Notes: generated by a model from the letters alone, not told the origin. Counted from the stretch's first letter, positions 45,113-57,975 are shown. The stretch is DNA of 64,000 nucleotides from Bidens hawaiensis (GCA_021521415.1 JAIQDT010000234.1:682001-746000); one strand, 5' to 3'. Program-made: numbers and translations.

Positions 45113-48100
45113 GTCAAAAATATTTATATAAATAATCCATAATTTAGAGCATGATCCCAGCCTTTAGATCTATTGCGCACTAGGGCTATTATGCTAAATG
45201 CATGTATCTTATTTATCTTAAAATTCAAGTAAATGTTACCCGTCACGTAGAAACCCTAAAATGTGCGATATTGTTCTTGGTCCTTTTGCATCTTCCCATC
45301 CTAGGCTCTTTTGCATGGCCTTTTAAACCCGAGATCACTTATTGCGTGAACCTAGTTCTCGTGATCTATAGTACATCACACAATTCACTTCCGCTTGATT
45401 TAGGTCAACTAGAAGCTTGTGATCTAGGCTTATCTATTTATTTGGCTGGTTCTAAAAGCATAACCGGTTTTAGAGGTTCATTTTTAAGAGATATACGATT
45501 CAAGCTTTCCATAGTCCAAGTTTGCTACTTTACACCAATTCATGGCCTGATTACTAATTATAATTTTTCACTAGTTTACGAGCTTATTTAATAAACTTTT
45601 TTTTATGAAAACGTACCTTTTTCAACATGAACAAGATTCAGAGGTTATAGGTATTTTGATCTTGCTCCTTTACGTTTTCTTGTTGAATTTGATAGATCTA
45701 CGCAAATTATCTAATAGTTTCTTGAATCCAGGATAGAAACTGAAATCCTGAACTTAGAGAGCGATAAGCTTAAGAGCTTAGTGTTTATAATAATAACCCT
45801 CATTCAAGCACATAATCAAGCCAATTACTTTTTTAAGCCCCAAATAAATTCATTAAACAATAGACTTAGTAAATAAATCCTTTATTTATTATTAGCGATT
45901 CGCAAAACCAAATGTTACACCACTTTTGGATTTTTCTCCAAGTTATCGACAATTAGGGTATGTGTGACATTCATCGTTTTTGTTTCAACTTGTATTTGTT
46001 TTTATATTGTAAACCTAACCATCGGATATTAATAAATTAATGAATTTTATGTTGTAATCATGTTTCATACTTGTAGTTTCGTTCCAAATTCTTTAACGGT
46101 TTTTAAAACGCTTATTTTGTGCATAAAACGACCTAAAATTAACTACAAGGACTAAATTTGCCAAAAAACAAAGTTTGGCCGAGAACCCCACCTCAGGTGG
46201 CGCGTAGGGCTGATCTCAGTCTACTGTGTGGCACGGCCCACATTTCATTTATACAAAATCAATTTTTTAACGTTTTTTGTTTGTTTAAGCTCGTTTAAGG
46301 CCCGAACTCGTATTGTAACCATCCAAACCAGCCAAGACTCAACCCATAATTATTCTAGAACCCTCCAAACATGTTTTTATACCTGGTCATAGTTTATTTA
46401 ATTCAAAACTCATTTTTAAATAAATTATCAAAGTGTATTGGTTTATCCATCGGACAACGCTTGTATCCAATCCTTTAAACCCTAATCCTTCTCCTTAAAT
46501 ACCCATCTAAACTTAGCCATTTCTTCTGCCCATCTTCATCATTCTCTTCCAAATTGTTTGAACTTGCAAGTTGTTCTAGCTAGTTTTGCTTAAGTTTGAC
46601 TTTAAAAGTTAACAGAACCGAATCTTGCACTTTAATCCGTTTCTGGTATATGTTTTTGATATTTTCAGTTATTTTATGTTAAGAAAATCATTTTCATCTT
46701 TATTTAAGGATTGTGGGCATTCAAACACATATTTATGTATTTACTTGCTTAATTTTCTTGTTAGAGTTTAGATCTGGAAATTTTACTTTATTTTAGTTCT
46801 ATGGTTTTGGAAATATGGTAACCATCTTTGACATTCGTGACAAAACCGGATACACCTCAGTATTTACAAAATAAGCGTTTAACCGCTTATTGCGTAATGA
46901 ACAAACGGATAACCAAACGGGTCTGGTTATGACCAAGATATCTCGAGGGGGCATCTATAAGCGATATACGTTGAATATAAGCCAACATATTAGTATTATG
47001 GCCTTAGTTCGATAGCAAACTAGTTAAACAAAAACATACTCGTTTAACTACGCGCTATGGATTTAAACACGAAAGAGAGTTACAAAACAAGCATTGCATC
47101 ATCCGTTAAGCCGAAAAAGGTTTACAAAACACTTAGTGGGAATGTTTTAAGCGATCCTTGAAAATATTTTTGATTTTTACAAATGAATAGTATGTTTTTA
47201 TAAATTTACACAAAAATAGCCGAAAAACACTCGTTTTCGCACTGTTTGTCGTACCCGATATATTTTTCGCGCCAAAAACCAAACCAAAAATAAATTTGGA
47301 CTTGGCTTTTCACGTTTGGGCATGCAAAACAAGGTATGTGGGCCAAATAAGGCCCAAGATAGGCCTTTTTGACTTTCCGTACGCAAGGGAGATCCCCCCC
47401 CCCCCAAAGGCTTCCTTTATATTATAATAACATCAAAGATATTTTTTCATAGCCTTCCATCACTTTCTGGACATTTAAAACCAGCACCATCTAATAACCT
47501 TCAAAAATCTAAGGCAAACATTCATTTAAATCATGTTTTTCAAATTGTTAATCAAGTTTAATTGCATATAAACACAGTTTGATTACCAAAAATCATTCCT
47601 AACCGTGAAAAAATCATAAAAATGTTCCAAAAACATGTTTTGATCATATACATGGTTAGCAATCAGAATTATACTTCTTTGGCCATAAACACGGATTATA
47701 GGGTTTAAACGACGTTTTTACGGTTCAAAAGTTCAGTTTAATACCCTAGCCGAAACCCTACGTTCCAAGGTTGCCATATCAATGAAACATTCTTGTTTTG
47801 TGATATAGGACCGGTACTTAGCTTATATAGAAGCATGAGAACCCGGAAATTGGATTAGGAGAGCGAAAACGGGTGAAAATCGCAAAGGTAATGTCGAATT
47901 GCTCAATTACGGGCTGTTTAGGTTAAGGTTGTGATGTGCATGTTGTTAGGTTGTAAACCTTTTCAAGGACATCAGGGACAATATGATTGAGTCCTTGTCC
48001 AAATTTGGTAATTTTTGGACCACCCGAGAATATTTATCGAATTTATTACCGAATTGGGGCATTTATTTGGGAAAAATAGTTAAAATGGTTGAAAAATTAT

Positions 48101-48896
48101 GAAATTTTGTGGAGAATTTAGATTGAGTATATTACGATCAAATTTTCAAAGCCTTTTTTTGGCTTGAAAAGGTAATTTGGTAAAAGTGTTAGGTTTTGGA
48201 ATTTTTACAGGTAGTTTTGGGAAGTATTTTAATCACTCAGGAATTTTGGCGGATTTTCGGAAATCGTTTTGAATAAACGCACAATTTTCGGGATAAATAT
48301 AGCGTATAAAATGATTTTTTATAAATTAATAAATTAGTAAATAATTCTAGAAATATTCTTATAAAAATCTACGTTTTTTAATTGATAAATTGCTAAATTT
48401 TCATAATTTAATGATTAACGGTTAATTAATTGTGCTAATTTGAAAATTAAACAAATTCAATTCTGATAAAAACCGACAAGTTTGTGATTAATGAACCTGT
48501 TTGAATATTAAAACATCAAGAGTGATAAAAAAATTATGTTTTTGGATTAATTAAGTAAAAACGAACTTTTTATGAAAAATTCGGAAAATTTGAATAGATT
48601 GTGCGCATTTTTCTCCAAACCAAACTGAATAAACAGAAACGAGCCCCATAGCGAATCCAGACCCCTAATTTGTGATCTTTCTTTATAACTTTATCATTTT
48701 ATCAACCAACACGTTTACCCAAGCTTACGTCCTCATACCTATTTTCTAAACACGTAAACGAACAACTTGGCCAGTTGGTGAAACGGGGAAACTGAGCCAA
48801 GTTCGGTTTTAAGTATTAGACATTGAACAACATCATAATAGCCTACTGACACTTTTTGGCTATAACAGCTATACCTAGACTAGATAAACAGCCCAG
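45113..48896. other. Non-coding repeat-derived DNA
   Basis: No gene supported. It holds a segment repeated at 55425-55635, an LTR-like edge at 45919 (minus strand TGTAACATTTGG), and a C run at 47395-47405. The 129-codon ORF at 45202-45591 overlaps the repeated segment and shows no domain. Confidence 0.5.
45444..45655. repeat. About 210-bp dispersed repeat, copy 1
   Basis: Matches 55425-55635 at most positions, from GGTTCTAAAAGCATAACCGG to GGTTATAGGTATTTT. Identity unknown; possibly part of an old LTR. Confidence 0.8.
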
Positions 48897-48901
48897 TCTA
48901 G
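48897..48901. repeat. Target site duplication of Gy3, left copy
   Basis: TCTAG, repeated at 54880-54884. Confidence 0.85.
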
Positions 48902-49334
48902 TGTAAGACCCCGAATCCCGGGAATCCTACAGTTGGTAATCACCTCCACAAATTCACAAAAATTTAAAACCAAACGATTCTTTGTATTTAAAACAAGTTC
49001 AGAGTAAATAACAGCGGAAAAAGTGTAAGTATTTAAATATCCCAAACACGGGTACAGGTGTCCAAAATCAATTGTAAATAAAATATTTGTTTTATTTGAA
49101 TTCCTCGACCAGAAATGCCTTCAACCTCCCGAGTAGCATCCAGCACGTCCAAGCGGTAGCATCCACTTCTTAACCTGAAAGTCAATCTAACATACACACA
49201 AAGTCAGCTTGAGCTGAGTGAGTTCAAGTTTTCATAAACAATAATTCATACTTTATTTCAAAGCTATAGTTATAAACAATAGAGAAGGTATAAATAAAAT
49301 AAATTATATATAATTCACCAAGTAATACAATCAT

Positions 49335-49765
49335 CGTCGAACACACATACACGGGCCTCTCCACCACGAGTCAAGACTCGAGTAATATATTTGACCCGGA
49401 CGCGGTAAGACCTAAGCATGTGACATGAGCCTCTCCACCACGAGTCAAACCCGAGTAATATATTTGACTCGGTCACAGCTTATACATCCGAGCACGAGAT
49501 ACGGGCCTCTCCACCACGTGTACAACCCGAGTAATATATTTGACCCGATCCCGGCTCACACATCCAAGCACGTGATACGGGCCTCTTCACCACGGGTACA
49601 ACCCGAGTAACATATTTGACCCGATCACGGCTCAACATCCAACGGGCCTCTTCACCACGGGATTTTAAAACCCGTGTAATATATTTGACCCGCCAAAATG
49701 ATGATCACGTCACACGGGCCTCTTCACCACGGGTACAACCCGAGTAATATATTTGACCCGGCAGT
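49335..49765. repeat. Tandem repeat with GAGTAATATATTTGACCCG, Gy3 3' LTR
   Basis: Seven imperfect copies of a 55-75 bp unit: CGGGCCTCT(T/C)CACCACG, a short variable piece, then CCGAGTAATATATTTGACCC. Repeated in the partner LTR at about 52637-53050. Confidence 0.93.
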
Positions 49766-50383
49766 GAATCACCATGCACACACACAACAATAAGCCTACA
49801 TACATCATTCTTAGTCACGAGAAACTAAATATCATTACACAATCATAGGCTATAAGGTACACATCCTCATACGTACATACATACCTCCATATATACATAC
49901 GTATATATATTCCTACATAAATATATATATATATATATATATCATCCCATACGGGAACTAAGTAGATAGGTCTACTCATATTCAATTACTACCAAATCTG
50001 CTAACGTCCTCGAGTCTAGACCATCAATAGTGTATGTAACCTTAAGGACACAAGACCATGAACGAGTCTAAAATATCCTAAGGCATATAAAATAATTCAA
50101 ATATAGCTTTCAAAATGCACCATCACGAGTGAGACCATGTAAAACTATTCAAATCATTGTAACGAGTAAAATCATTTAAAATTGTATTTCGGTGTGTATG
50201 CTAGCCCAAAACGTAAAAGAGTAAAAAGGGTATCATGAACTCAACTGGAATCGATCGAACACCTGTAACGAGCTAGGAAATCCCTAAGTGCACACTCACA
50301 AGTAAGGGCCTGTAAATTATACACAACGCGTTACTAATCTAGACCGCAAGGACACACTGCCTAATGGGCCGCCCATGCCCAAC

Positions 50384-50560
50384 ACTTTGGCCCAAGGCCC
50401 AAAAACTTGGCCCAAGGCCCAACACTTTGGCCCAAGGCCCAACAACTTGGCCCGAGGCCCGACACTTGGCCCGAGGCCCAACCACTTGGCCTCAGGCCCA
50501 AAACTTGGCCCAAGGCCCAACACTTGGCCCGAGGCCCAACACTTGGCCCGAGGCCCCTAA
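50384..50560. repeat. GGCCCAA minisatellite, Gy3 3' LTR
   Basis: About nine copies of a 19-21 bp unit such as AACACTTTGGCCCAAGGCCC, the reverse complement of the Gy2 minisatellite. Overlapping ORFs on both strands are artefacts of the repeat. Confidence 0.92.
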
Positions 50561-51562
50561 AGCCTTTCAACTAACCAAAACCACCGATTAAGCCTAAAAC
50601 GAACTTGTTGATTAATTACGAGTAAAACATGCAGATTTTAGCATGCGAAGATGCATTTAATTACATAGGATAACCTTTGAATTAAATTATTAAATTTTTA
50701 CCAGACTTTAATAACTGTCTTAGGTTTATAAAAATATTTTTATCATAGTTTTCTAATTGACCCAAAAATCATAAAATTCTTCCAATACAGAAAGGTATGT
50801 GCAGCTATTTCAGCGCGCAACAAAATGGTTTTATTTTTATAAAATTCATTACCAAACCAAATTAAACGATTCCAATTGGGTTTGGTTCCTAACTCAAAAC
50901 ACTAACTTCCAGAAGTGGAACCAAACAATTTGGATTTGTTGAAAAAAGGGTATGACGTCGGGAAGACAGACCAGAATCCGTCATCCCGCATCAGCTTTGA
51001 CACTCGATTTTATAAATTCATAAAAACTATTCAAATCTCGTCCAAAAATTAACAATTATACCTTTCTGGAAACTAGACTCAAAGTAGAACATCATGGAAT
51101 CAAGAATCATTCAAAAACAGTGGATTAACATCGCATTACGGACCCTACAATAAACGTATACTAATCTGTCAGCAAGCTGTTATCATCAAAACTCAATCTT
51201 AACGACCAATAAACGCGTTAATATGTCAATTAAGGTGTAAAAGACATGGGGAATCATAAAACCGACCTTGAATTGAAGTTTTCACAGCTTAAACTTGGCT
51301 GGGCAGAAGAAAAACGAGCAGGGGGGGTCCAGGTCCGACGGCTGCAAATAGGTTTAGGGTTTGAGTTTTCTTTTGTTTTATGATATAAAATAGTTACATC
51401 CAAGTCCCTCCAAATTGAAGTATGTAGCAACATGGGTGGAAAGTTAAGTGAGAACGTTTACGAGGTTTGCAAGGAGCTCCCGAGAGAATGCCGGGTCAAT
51501 CCCGAAAGGTGTACATAACACTACAAGATTAAACCTTTTGTCGGAAATTAACGGGCGTTACA

Positions 51563-52190
51563 AGTCCACCCTCCTTACAATGGGATTCGTCCCCGAATCC
51601 CATCGCAACACGAACGGATGCGGATGGAGACGAAACCTAATCATCTAATCGCACAAGAGGACGATAGCGACAAAACCTTTACTAGCGCCTGAGTCAAACG
51701 GAAACGAAGCTTAAAGCTCAACAAGTAGTAAGGAAACCTAGAGTGATAGTATGCTAAGCCTCAGCTAAATAATTACACGCAAAGCGTTCGAGAGGGTAAG
51801 AAATGAGAGGAACTTTAAAGCTAATGACACGAGCATTAGTCATATCCTATCCCTACAAAGACAGAACCCTAACATAGTCAAGCACAGGTAGCGTTTAGAA
51901 CATGGTAGGTAACGGTAAACTGCTAATAACGTTGATCAGGTGTTATTAATTGTTTACTTTACCCGCCCATCCTAAGCACCCCCTGCCCCTAACCATATTA
52001 GCACCCATCTAACACGTAATCAATTATAGACATAATGAAATTCTAAAACTTATAAGAATGACTAAACAATTAAAATTACCTCTTGACGTGCAGCTACTCG
52101 CGGTCGGCATTTCTAGTCTTTTCTTTTACAGTTCGAGTCCAAGCATTCGGGAATGCTCGGATCCCTCGAACCATGTCTCTGATACCAACT
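51563..52190 (-). other. Gy3 internal remnant with polypurine tract, leader and primer site
   Basis: The left end, read on the minus strand, gives GTAAGGAGGGTGGACT next to the 3' LTR (polypurine tract). The right end gives TGGTATCAGAGA (52177-52188, primer site). Between them is leader sequence shared with Gy1. No gag or pol. Confidence 0.88.
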
Positions 52191-52636
52191 TGTAAGACCC
52201 CGAATCCCGGGAATCCTACAGTTGGTAATCACCTCCACAAATTCACAAAAATTTAAAACAAAACGATTCTTTGTATCTAAAACAAGTTCAGAGTAAATAA
52301 CAGCGGAAAAAGTGTAAGTATTTAAATATCCCAAACACGGGTACAGGTGTCCAAAATCAATTGTAAATAAATTATTTGTTTTATTTGAATTCCTCGACCA
52401 GAAATGCCTTCAACCTCCCGAGTAGCATCCAGCACGTCCAAGCGGTAGCATCCACTTCGTAACCTGAAAGTCAATCTAACATACACACAAAGTCAGCTTG
52501 AGCTGAGTGAGTTCAAGTTTTCATAAACAATAATTCATACTTTATTTCAAAGCTATAGTTATAAACAATAGAGAAGGTATAAATAAAATAAATTATATAT
52601 AATTCACCAAGTAATACAATCATCGTCTAACACACG

Positions 52637-53050
52637 TACACGGGCCTCTCCACCACGAGTCAAGACTCGAGTAATATATTTGACCCGGACGCGGTAAGAC
52701 CTAAACATGTGACACGAGCCTTTCCACCACGAGTCAAACCCGAGTAATATATTTGACTCGGTCACAGCTTATACATCCGAGCATGAGATACGGGCCTCTC
52801 CACCACTGGTACAACCCGAGTAATATATTTGACCCGATCCCGGCTCACACATCCAAGCACGTGATACGGGCCTCTTCACCACGGGTACAACCCGAGTAAC
52901 ATATTTGACCCGATCACGGCTCAACATCCAACGGGCCTCTTCACCACGGGATTTTAAAACCCGAGTAATATATTTGACCCGCCAAAATGATGATCACGTC
53001 ACACGGGCCTCTTCACCACGAGTACAACCCGAGTAATATATTTGACCCGG
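52637..53050. repeat. Tandem repeat with GAGTAATATATTTGACCCG, Gy3 5' LTR
   Basis: Partner of 49335-49765 with the same number and order of units and a few substitutions. Confidence 0.93.
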
Positions 53051-53205
53051 CCGTGAATCACCATGCACACACACAACAATAAGCCTACATACATCATTCT
53101 TAGTCACGAGAAACTAAATATCATTACACAATCATAGGCTATAAGGTACACATCCTCATACGTACATACATACCTCCATATATACATACGTATATATATT
53201 CCTAC

Positions 53206-53253
<48 letters not shown>

Positions 53254-53689
53254 TCCCATACGGGAACTAAGTAGATAGGTCTACTCATATTCAATTACTA
53301 CCAAATCTGCTAACGTCCTCGAGTCTAGACCATCAATAGTGTATGTAACCTTAAGGACACAAGACCATGAACGAGTCTAAAATATCCTAAGGCATATAAA
53401 ATAATTCAAATATAGCTTTCAAAATACACCATCACGAGTGAGACCATGTAAAACTATTCAAATCATTGTAACGAGTAAAATCATTTAAAATTGTATTTCG
53501 GTGTGTATGCTAGCCCAAAACGTAAAAGAGTAAAAAGAGCATCATGAACTCACCTGGAATCGATCGAACACCTGTAACGAGCTAGGAAATCCCTAAGTGC
53601 ACACTCACAAGTAAGGGCCTGTAAATTATACACAACGCGTTACTAATCTAGACCGCAAGGACACACTGCCTAATGGGCCGCCCATGCCC

Positions 53690-53868
53690 AACACTTTGGC
53701 CCAAGGCCCAACAACTTGGCCCAAGGCCCAACACTTTGGCCCAAGGCCCAACAACTTGGCCCGAGGCCCAACACTTGGCCCGAGGCCCAACCACTTGGCC
53801 CGAGGCCCAACCACTTGGCCTCAGGCCCAAAACTTGGCCTAAGGCCCAACACTTGGCCCGAGGCCCCT
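53690..53868. repeat. GGCCCAA minisatellite, Gy3 5' LTR
   Basis: Partner of 50384-50560 with one or two unit-level differences, for example AACAACTTGG replacing AAAAACTTGG and an extra AACCACTTGGCCCGAGG unit. Confidence 0.92.
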
Positions 53869-54879
53869 AAAACCTTTCAACTAACCAAAACCACCGATTA
53901 AGCCTAAAACGAACTTGTTGATTAATTACGAGTAAAACGTGCAGATTTTAGCATGCGAAGATGCATTTAATTACATAGGATAACCTTTGAATTAAATTAT
54001 TAACTTTTTACCAGACTTTAATAACTGTCTTAGGTTTATAAAAATATTTTTATTATATTTTTCTATTTGACCCAAAAATCATAAAATTCTTCCAATACAG
54101 AAAGGTATGTGCAGCTATTTCAGCGCGCAACAAAATGGTTTTATTTTTATAAAATTAATTACCAAACCAAATTAAACGATTCCAATTGGGTTTGGTTCCT
54201 AACTCAAAACACTAACTTCCAGAAATGGAACCAACCAATTTGGACTTGTTGAAAAAAGGTTATGACGTCGGGAAGACAGACCAGAATCCGTCATCCCGCA
54301 TCAGCTTTGACACTCGATTTTATAAATTCATAAAAACTATTCAAATCTCGTCCAAAAATTACCTATTATACCTTTCTGGAAACTAGACTCAAAGTAGAAC
54401 ATCATGGAATCAAGAATCGTTCAAAAACAGTGGATTAACATCGCGTTACGGACCCTACAATAAACGTATACTAATCTTTCAGCAAGCTGTTATCATCAGA
54501 ACTCAATCTTAACGACCAATAAACGCGTTAATATGATCAATTAAGGTGTAAAAGACATGGGGAATCAGAAAACCGACCTTGAATTGAAGTTTTCACGGCT
54601 TAAACTTGGCTGGGCAGAAGAAAAACGAGCATGGGGGGGGGGGGTCCCGGTCCGACGGCTGCAAATTGGTTTAGGGTTTGAGTTTTCTTTTGTTTTATGA
54701 TATAAAATAGTTACATCCAAGTCCCTGCAAATTGAAGTATGTAGCAACTTGGGTGGAAAGTTAAGTGAGAACGTTTACGAGGTTTGCAAAGAGCTCCCGA
54801 GAGAATGCCGGGTCAAGCCCGAAAGGTGTACATAACACTACAAGATTAAACCTTTTGTCGGAAATTAACGGGCGTTACG

Positions 54880-55635
54880 TCTAGTATAATGATTATAATA
54901 ATGTTAAAATATTATTGCTTGTGAATAGTACTATTGGTTTGACAAACCCAAACGGAATCGGCCTGGTTGCCGTGTCACACTTAACGCCGTTTGCACATGA
55001 CCATAATTATACGAACAAGCTATGTATTGTTAGACATAGCTACTCGGGGCATGTTGTGGGCGGAAGGGGGGGGGGGGAGGGCACAGTGGTTGCGTGGGAA
55101 ATGGAGGCCACGTAGCACAAACAGTCAAGGCTTAACTGTAACTTAGTAAAAGTCCAGGATGGGTCTTCAGAGTGACGTGTAAGAACATCCACGACGAGAT
55201 CTACCCTACGATGCTATGAGTGGAAATCATAACAAAGTGAAAAACGCGAAAACATCTCTTTAATCTCCTCATCCCTTCGTAAGTACAATTGATATGACAG
55301 TGTAAAGCTCAGGTACAACATGGACCAACTCAACTAGAAGGCCAGAAGGACAAATGTACACAAAGACCAAGAAACCTATTTATAGGCACACTTGGGACTT
55401 ATGAGCCGCATATATTATTGGGCAGGTTCTAAAAGCATAACCGGTTTTAGAGGCTCATTTTTAAGAGATCTACGGTTCAAGCTTTCCATAGTCCAAGTTT
55501 GCTACTTTACACCAAATCATGGCCTGATTACTAATTATAATTTTTCACTGGTTTACGAGCTCATTTAATAAACCTTTTTTTAATGAAAACGTACCTTTAT
55601 CAACTTGAACAAGATTCAAAGGTTATGGGTATTTT
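54880..55635. other. Non-coding DNA between Gy3 and Co3
   Basis: Starts with the TCTAG duplication. Holds a G run (55065-55076) and the second copy of the dispersed repeat (55425-55635). No gene supported. Confidence 0.5.
55425..55635. repeat. About 210-bp dispersed repeat, copy 2
   Basis: Matches 45444-45655; the Co3 LTR begins directly at its end. Confidence 0.8.
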
Positions 55636-56105
55636 TGTTGATACACGACTTGGGCGTCTCGGTCTTTATTATATTATTATTATATTACTTGATAATGTAA
55701 GGGGTATTTTGGTAATTACCCTATTCGCTCTAATGTAAGGCTGTTCGTTACCCCATAATGAATAAGCCACATTCGTTAACCCTGCTTAACGAATGTAACA
55801 ACAAATGAAGGGCAATTCGTTAAAGTATAATGTAATAGAATGGGGTTGTTCATTCGTTAGATCTAATGTAACGAATGACACATTCGTTAAGATTTAAGTT
55901 AACGAATGTGTCATCTCCTATATATACTTGTAAACTTATCAGTAATTTAACAGATCTTTTATTATTAATCCTTTGCCTCGTTACTCTGCCGAAATCCTCT
56001 CCGAGCACACTCAAACACACACTAACAGTATTCATCCTAATCGTATTGATTACACAATGAAGATCACGATGTCATCATCGATCTAGATTCGTATAAGCTC
56101 TCTCA
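55636..56105 (+). repeat. Co3 5' LTR
   Basis: 470 bp, TGTTGATACACG to AAGCTCTCTCA. Eight CATTCGTTA / TAACGAATG words lie between 55743 and 55906, just before TATATATA at 55919-55926. Confidence 0.88.
55919..55926 (+). promoter_or_regulatory. Co3 LTR TATA box
   Basis: TATATATA about 285 bases into the LTR, about 15 bases after the last TAACGAATG word. Confidence 0.65.
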
Positions 56106-56107
56106 AG

Positions 56108-56119
56108 TGGTATTAGAGC
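56108..56119 (+). other. Co3 primer binding site
   Basis: TGGTATTAGAGC two bases after the LTR, the initiator-Met site with one C-to-T change. Confidence 0.8.
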
Positions 56120-56570
56120 TACTAGATCGAACCTTCGTGATTATTCATCGGTATATTGTATTGATTCATCCTTGATTTGATTGATTTCATCATGAGTTGA
56201 TGTGAATCATCTATTGATAGGTTTCGGTGAAACAAAGGTTACTTGTTAATGGTAATTGGATTGATATAAAGGTAATTAGATTCAATAGTAAGGTAATTGG
56301 ACTGTTAAATGGCGAATTGAGTTCGAATTGGTTTTTAATTGGATTGGTTGAAGTATAATTTGTGTTGAAAACGTTAATGGCGGTTAACGTGAAGTTTGAA
56401 CAGGTTTAATTGAGTTTGGATTTGGATGTGTTGTGAGAACGGACTGGCATAGTGAGGTTCGGAATTGGATTCCGAGTGTTTTGATATAGGTTGTGGTTAA
56501 TTCGGACTAATTTGGACCATTCTGGACATAGGATTGATATTCAAAATGGTTTGAATGTTTGAAGGCTGAT

Positions 56571-56935
56571 TCGTTATCAGTTGAAGATTGATTCGTTAGT
56601 CTGATATCTGATTCGTTAGTTTGATTCATTAAGGATTTGAAGGGTGATTCGTTACGATTGAAAACATATTCGTTAAACAGTGTAATTGATCATTCATTCG
56701 TTAATCTTCATTCATTTAAACAGTGTTCATCATTCGCTTAGTCCTTATTCGTTAACCAAACATTCGTTCAACTCATTCGTTACCCAATCACATTCGCTAC
56801 CCTCACTCATTAACCTTTCAGCTTTTCCATTCATTACTCATTCGTTCGACTTAATCATTCACATTCGCTACACATTTGTGTCTTATCATTCGCTAAAACA
56901 GTGCTTATTCGTGAACAGTGAACATAATTTTTACC
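56571..56935. repeat. ATTCGTTA cluster in the Co3 leader
   Basis: ATTCGTTA and ATTCGCTA variants recur more than a dozen times between the primer site and the gag ATG. Same word as in the LTR. Confidence 0.85.
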
Positions 56936-56978
56936 ATTTGACAAGTTTAGTCTCTAGACTATTAAAATTTGTGAAATC

Positions 56979-57975
56979 ATGGCTTATCAAAGTCAAGCAT
57001 CGTATTATGCTTTTGCCTCACAAAACGCTTTGATGCAGCATATGTTATCGATGGACAACGAAATTGGGTTACACAATAAATGTCCTAAACTACTGAAATT
57101 GTCTGATTTCTCTCGTTGGGAGCCAAAGTTTCGTGCTCATCTTGGTTCCGTACATCCGAGTAGTGTGAGATATCTAGATGTTGTGTATAAGGCACCAATT
57201 GTGGGGAGTGAAACATTAGGATGGACTGAAAAGTCTCATCATTTGTATGAAGCTCATGAGACCAAGGATGCTGAGAGTAAGACCAAAGCTTATTCAACTC
57301 TCACTATGGCATTGCCAGAACACACTTTCATCAATACAACAATATAAAGACTTGTGCTTCTTTATTTGCTAGCTTGAAAACCCGAAGTCTAGGAAATACT
57401 CTCGAGAGAAAGAAGACTCTTGTGAAATTTCAATTTAGAAATTTTACTCTGTTGAAGAATGAGACCATGGAAGAAATGATCAGTCGGTTCTGTCATCTTG
57501 TTGCAGAAATGACAACTGTTAAACTGAAACCAATTGAGGTGGATAAGATTGATACTTTGAAGAATGCATTATCACCTTCTTACTCAACTTTCTTACTTGT
57601 GCTGAATAAGAATGGTTATTTTCCTAATGATCAACTCACTTCGGAACAGTTTATCAACAAGTTAGAAGAAAGAGAGTATGTTTTGAAATGTCAAAACTCT
57701 TTGATGGATAATCAAAATCAAAATCCTACTCTCTATGGTGGGTAATTGCCTGCAAACAATGCTTCAAGTTCAGTCTCGATCACAGCTTTCTTCTCACAGA
57801 CATCACAAGAAGAGTTTCCTAATGGTAATATCCCGCCTTATGTATGTTTCATGGCGTCTGTGCCAACTCAGGTTCAAGTGCAAGTTCCTCAAGCTCTCCG
57901 ACTAATGTTAATCTGAAAGGAGCGGAGCAGCAGTTCGCATTTTTAAGGCGTTTATGTCATCTTACGAACAACTTG
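56979..57975 (+). pseudogene. Co3 gag (UBN2-type), truncated and frameshifted
   Basis: Copia gag N-terminus starting MAYQSQASYYAFASQNAL, with LLKLSDFSRWEPKFRAHL, KAYSTLTMALPEHTF, then a one-base shift near 57345 and KKTLVKFQFRNFTLLKNE, MEEMISRFCHLVAEM, LSPSYSTFLLVLNKNGYFP. A TAA at 57743-57745 after LYGG replaces a probable Gln codon. Recognisable gag sequence (SSYEQLVLSK) reaches the Co4 insertion; the zinc knuckle is not reached. Dead copy. Confidence 0.88.

Larger units (their letters stand above)
48902..51562 (-). repeat. Gy3 3' LTR
   Basis: About 2.66 kb, TGTAACGCCCG to GGGGTCTTACA on the minus strand. Contains tandem CCGAGTAATATATTTGACCC units, a short AT tract, and the GGCC minisatellite. 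Confidence 0.93.
48902..54879 (-). mobile_element. Gy3: gypsy element reduced to two LTRs and a short internal segment
   Basis: Two long LTRs flank only 628 bp holding the polypurine tract, leader and primer site on the minus strand, with TCTAG duplicated outside. All coding sequence is absent. The LTRs are nearly identical by eye, so the deletion may predate insertion (LARD-like element moved by proteins of a relative). Confidence 0.92.
52191..54879 (-). repeat. Gy3 5' LTR
   Basis: About 2.69 kb and near-identical to 48902-51562, with a longer AT tract (about 53211-53251) and a slightly different GGCC minisatellite. The outermost base reads TTACG instead of TTACA, so the terminal A has mutated. 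Confidence 0.93.

Noticed and set aside
45202..45591. 129-codon ORF as a host membrane protein
   Set aside because: It overlaps the dispersed repeat 45444-45655, has no recognisable domain, and the second repeat copy does not keep the frame context.
50317..50591. Several overlapping ORFs rich in Gly-Pro-Ala-Lys on both strands (also 53626-53901, 16332-16547, 25263-25493)
   Set aside because: They translate the GGCC minisatellite, whose unit length leaves frames open in most phases.
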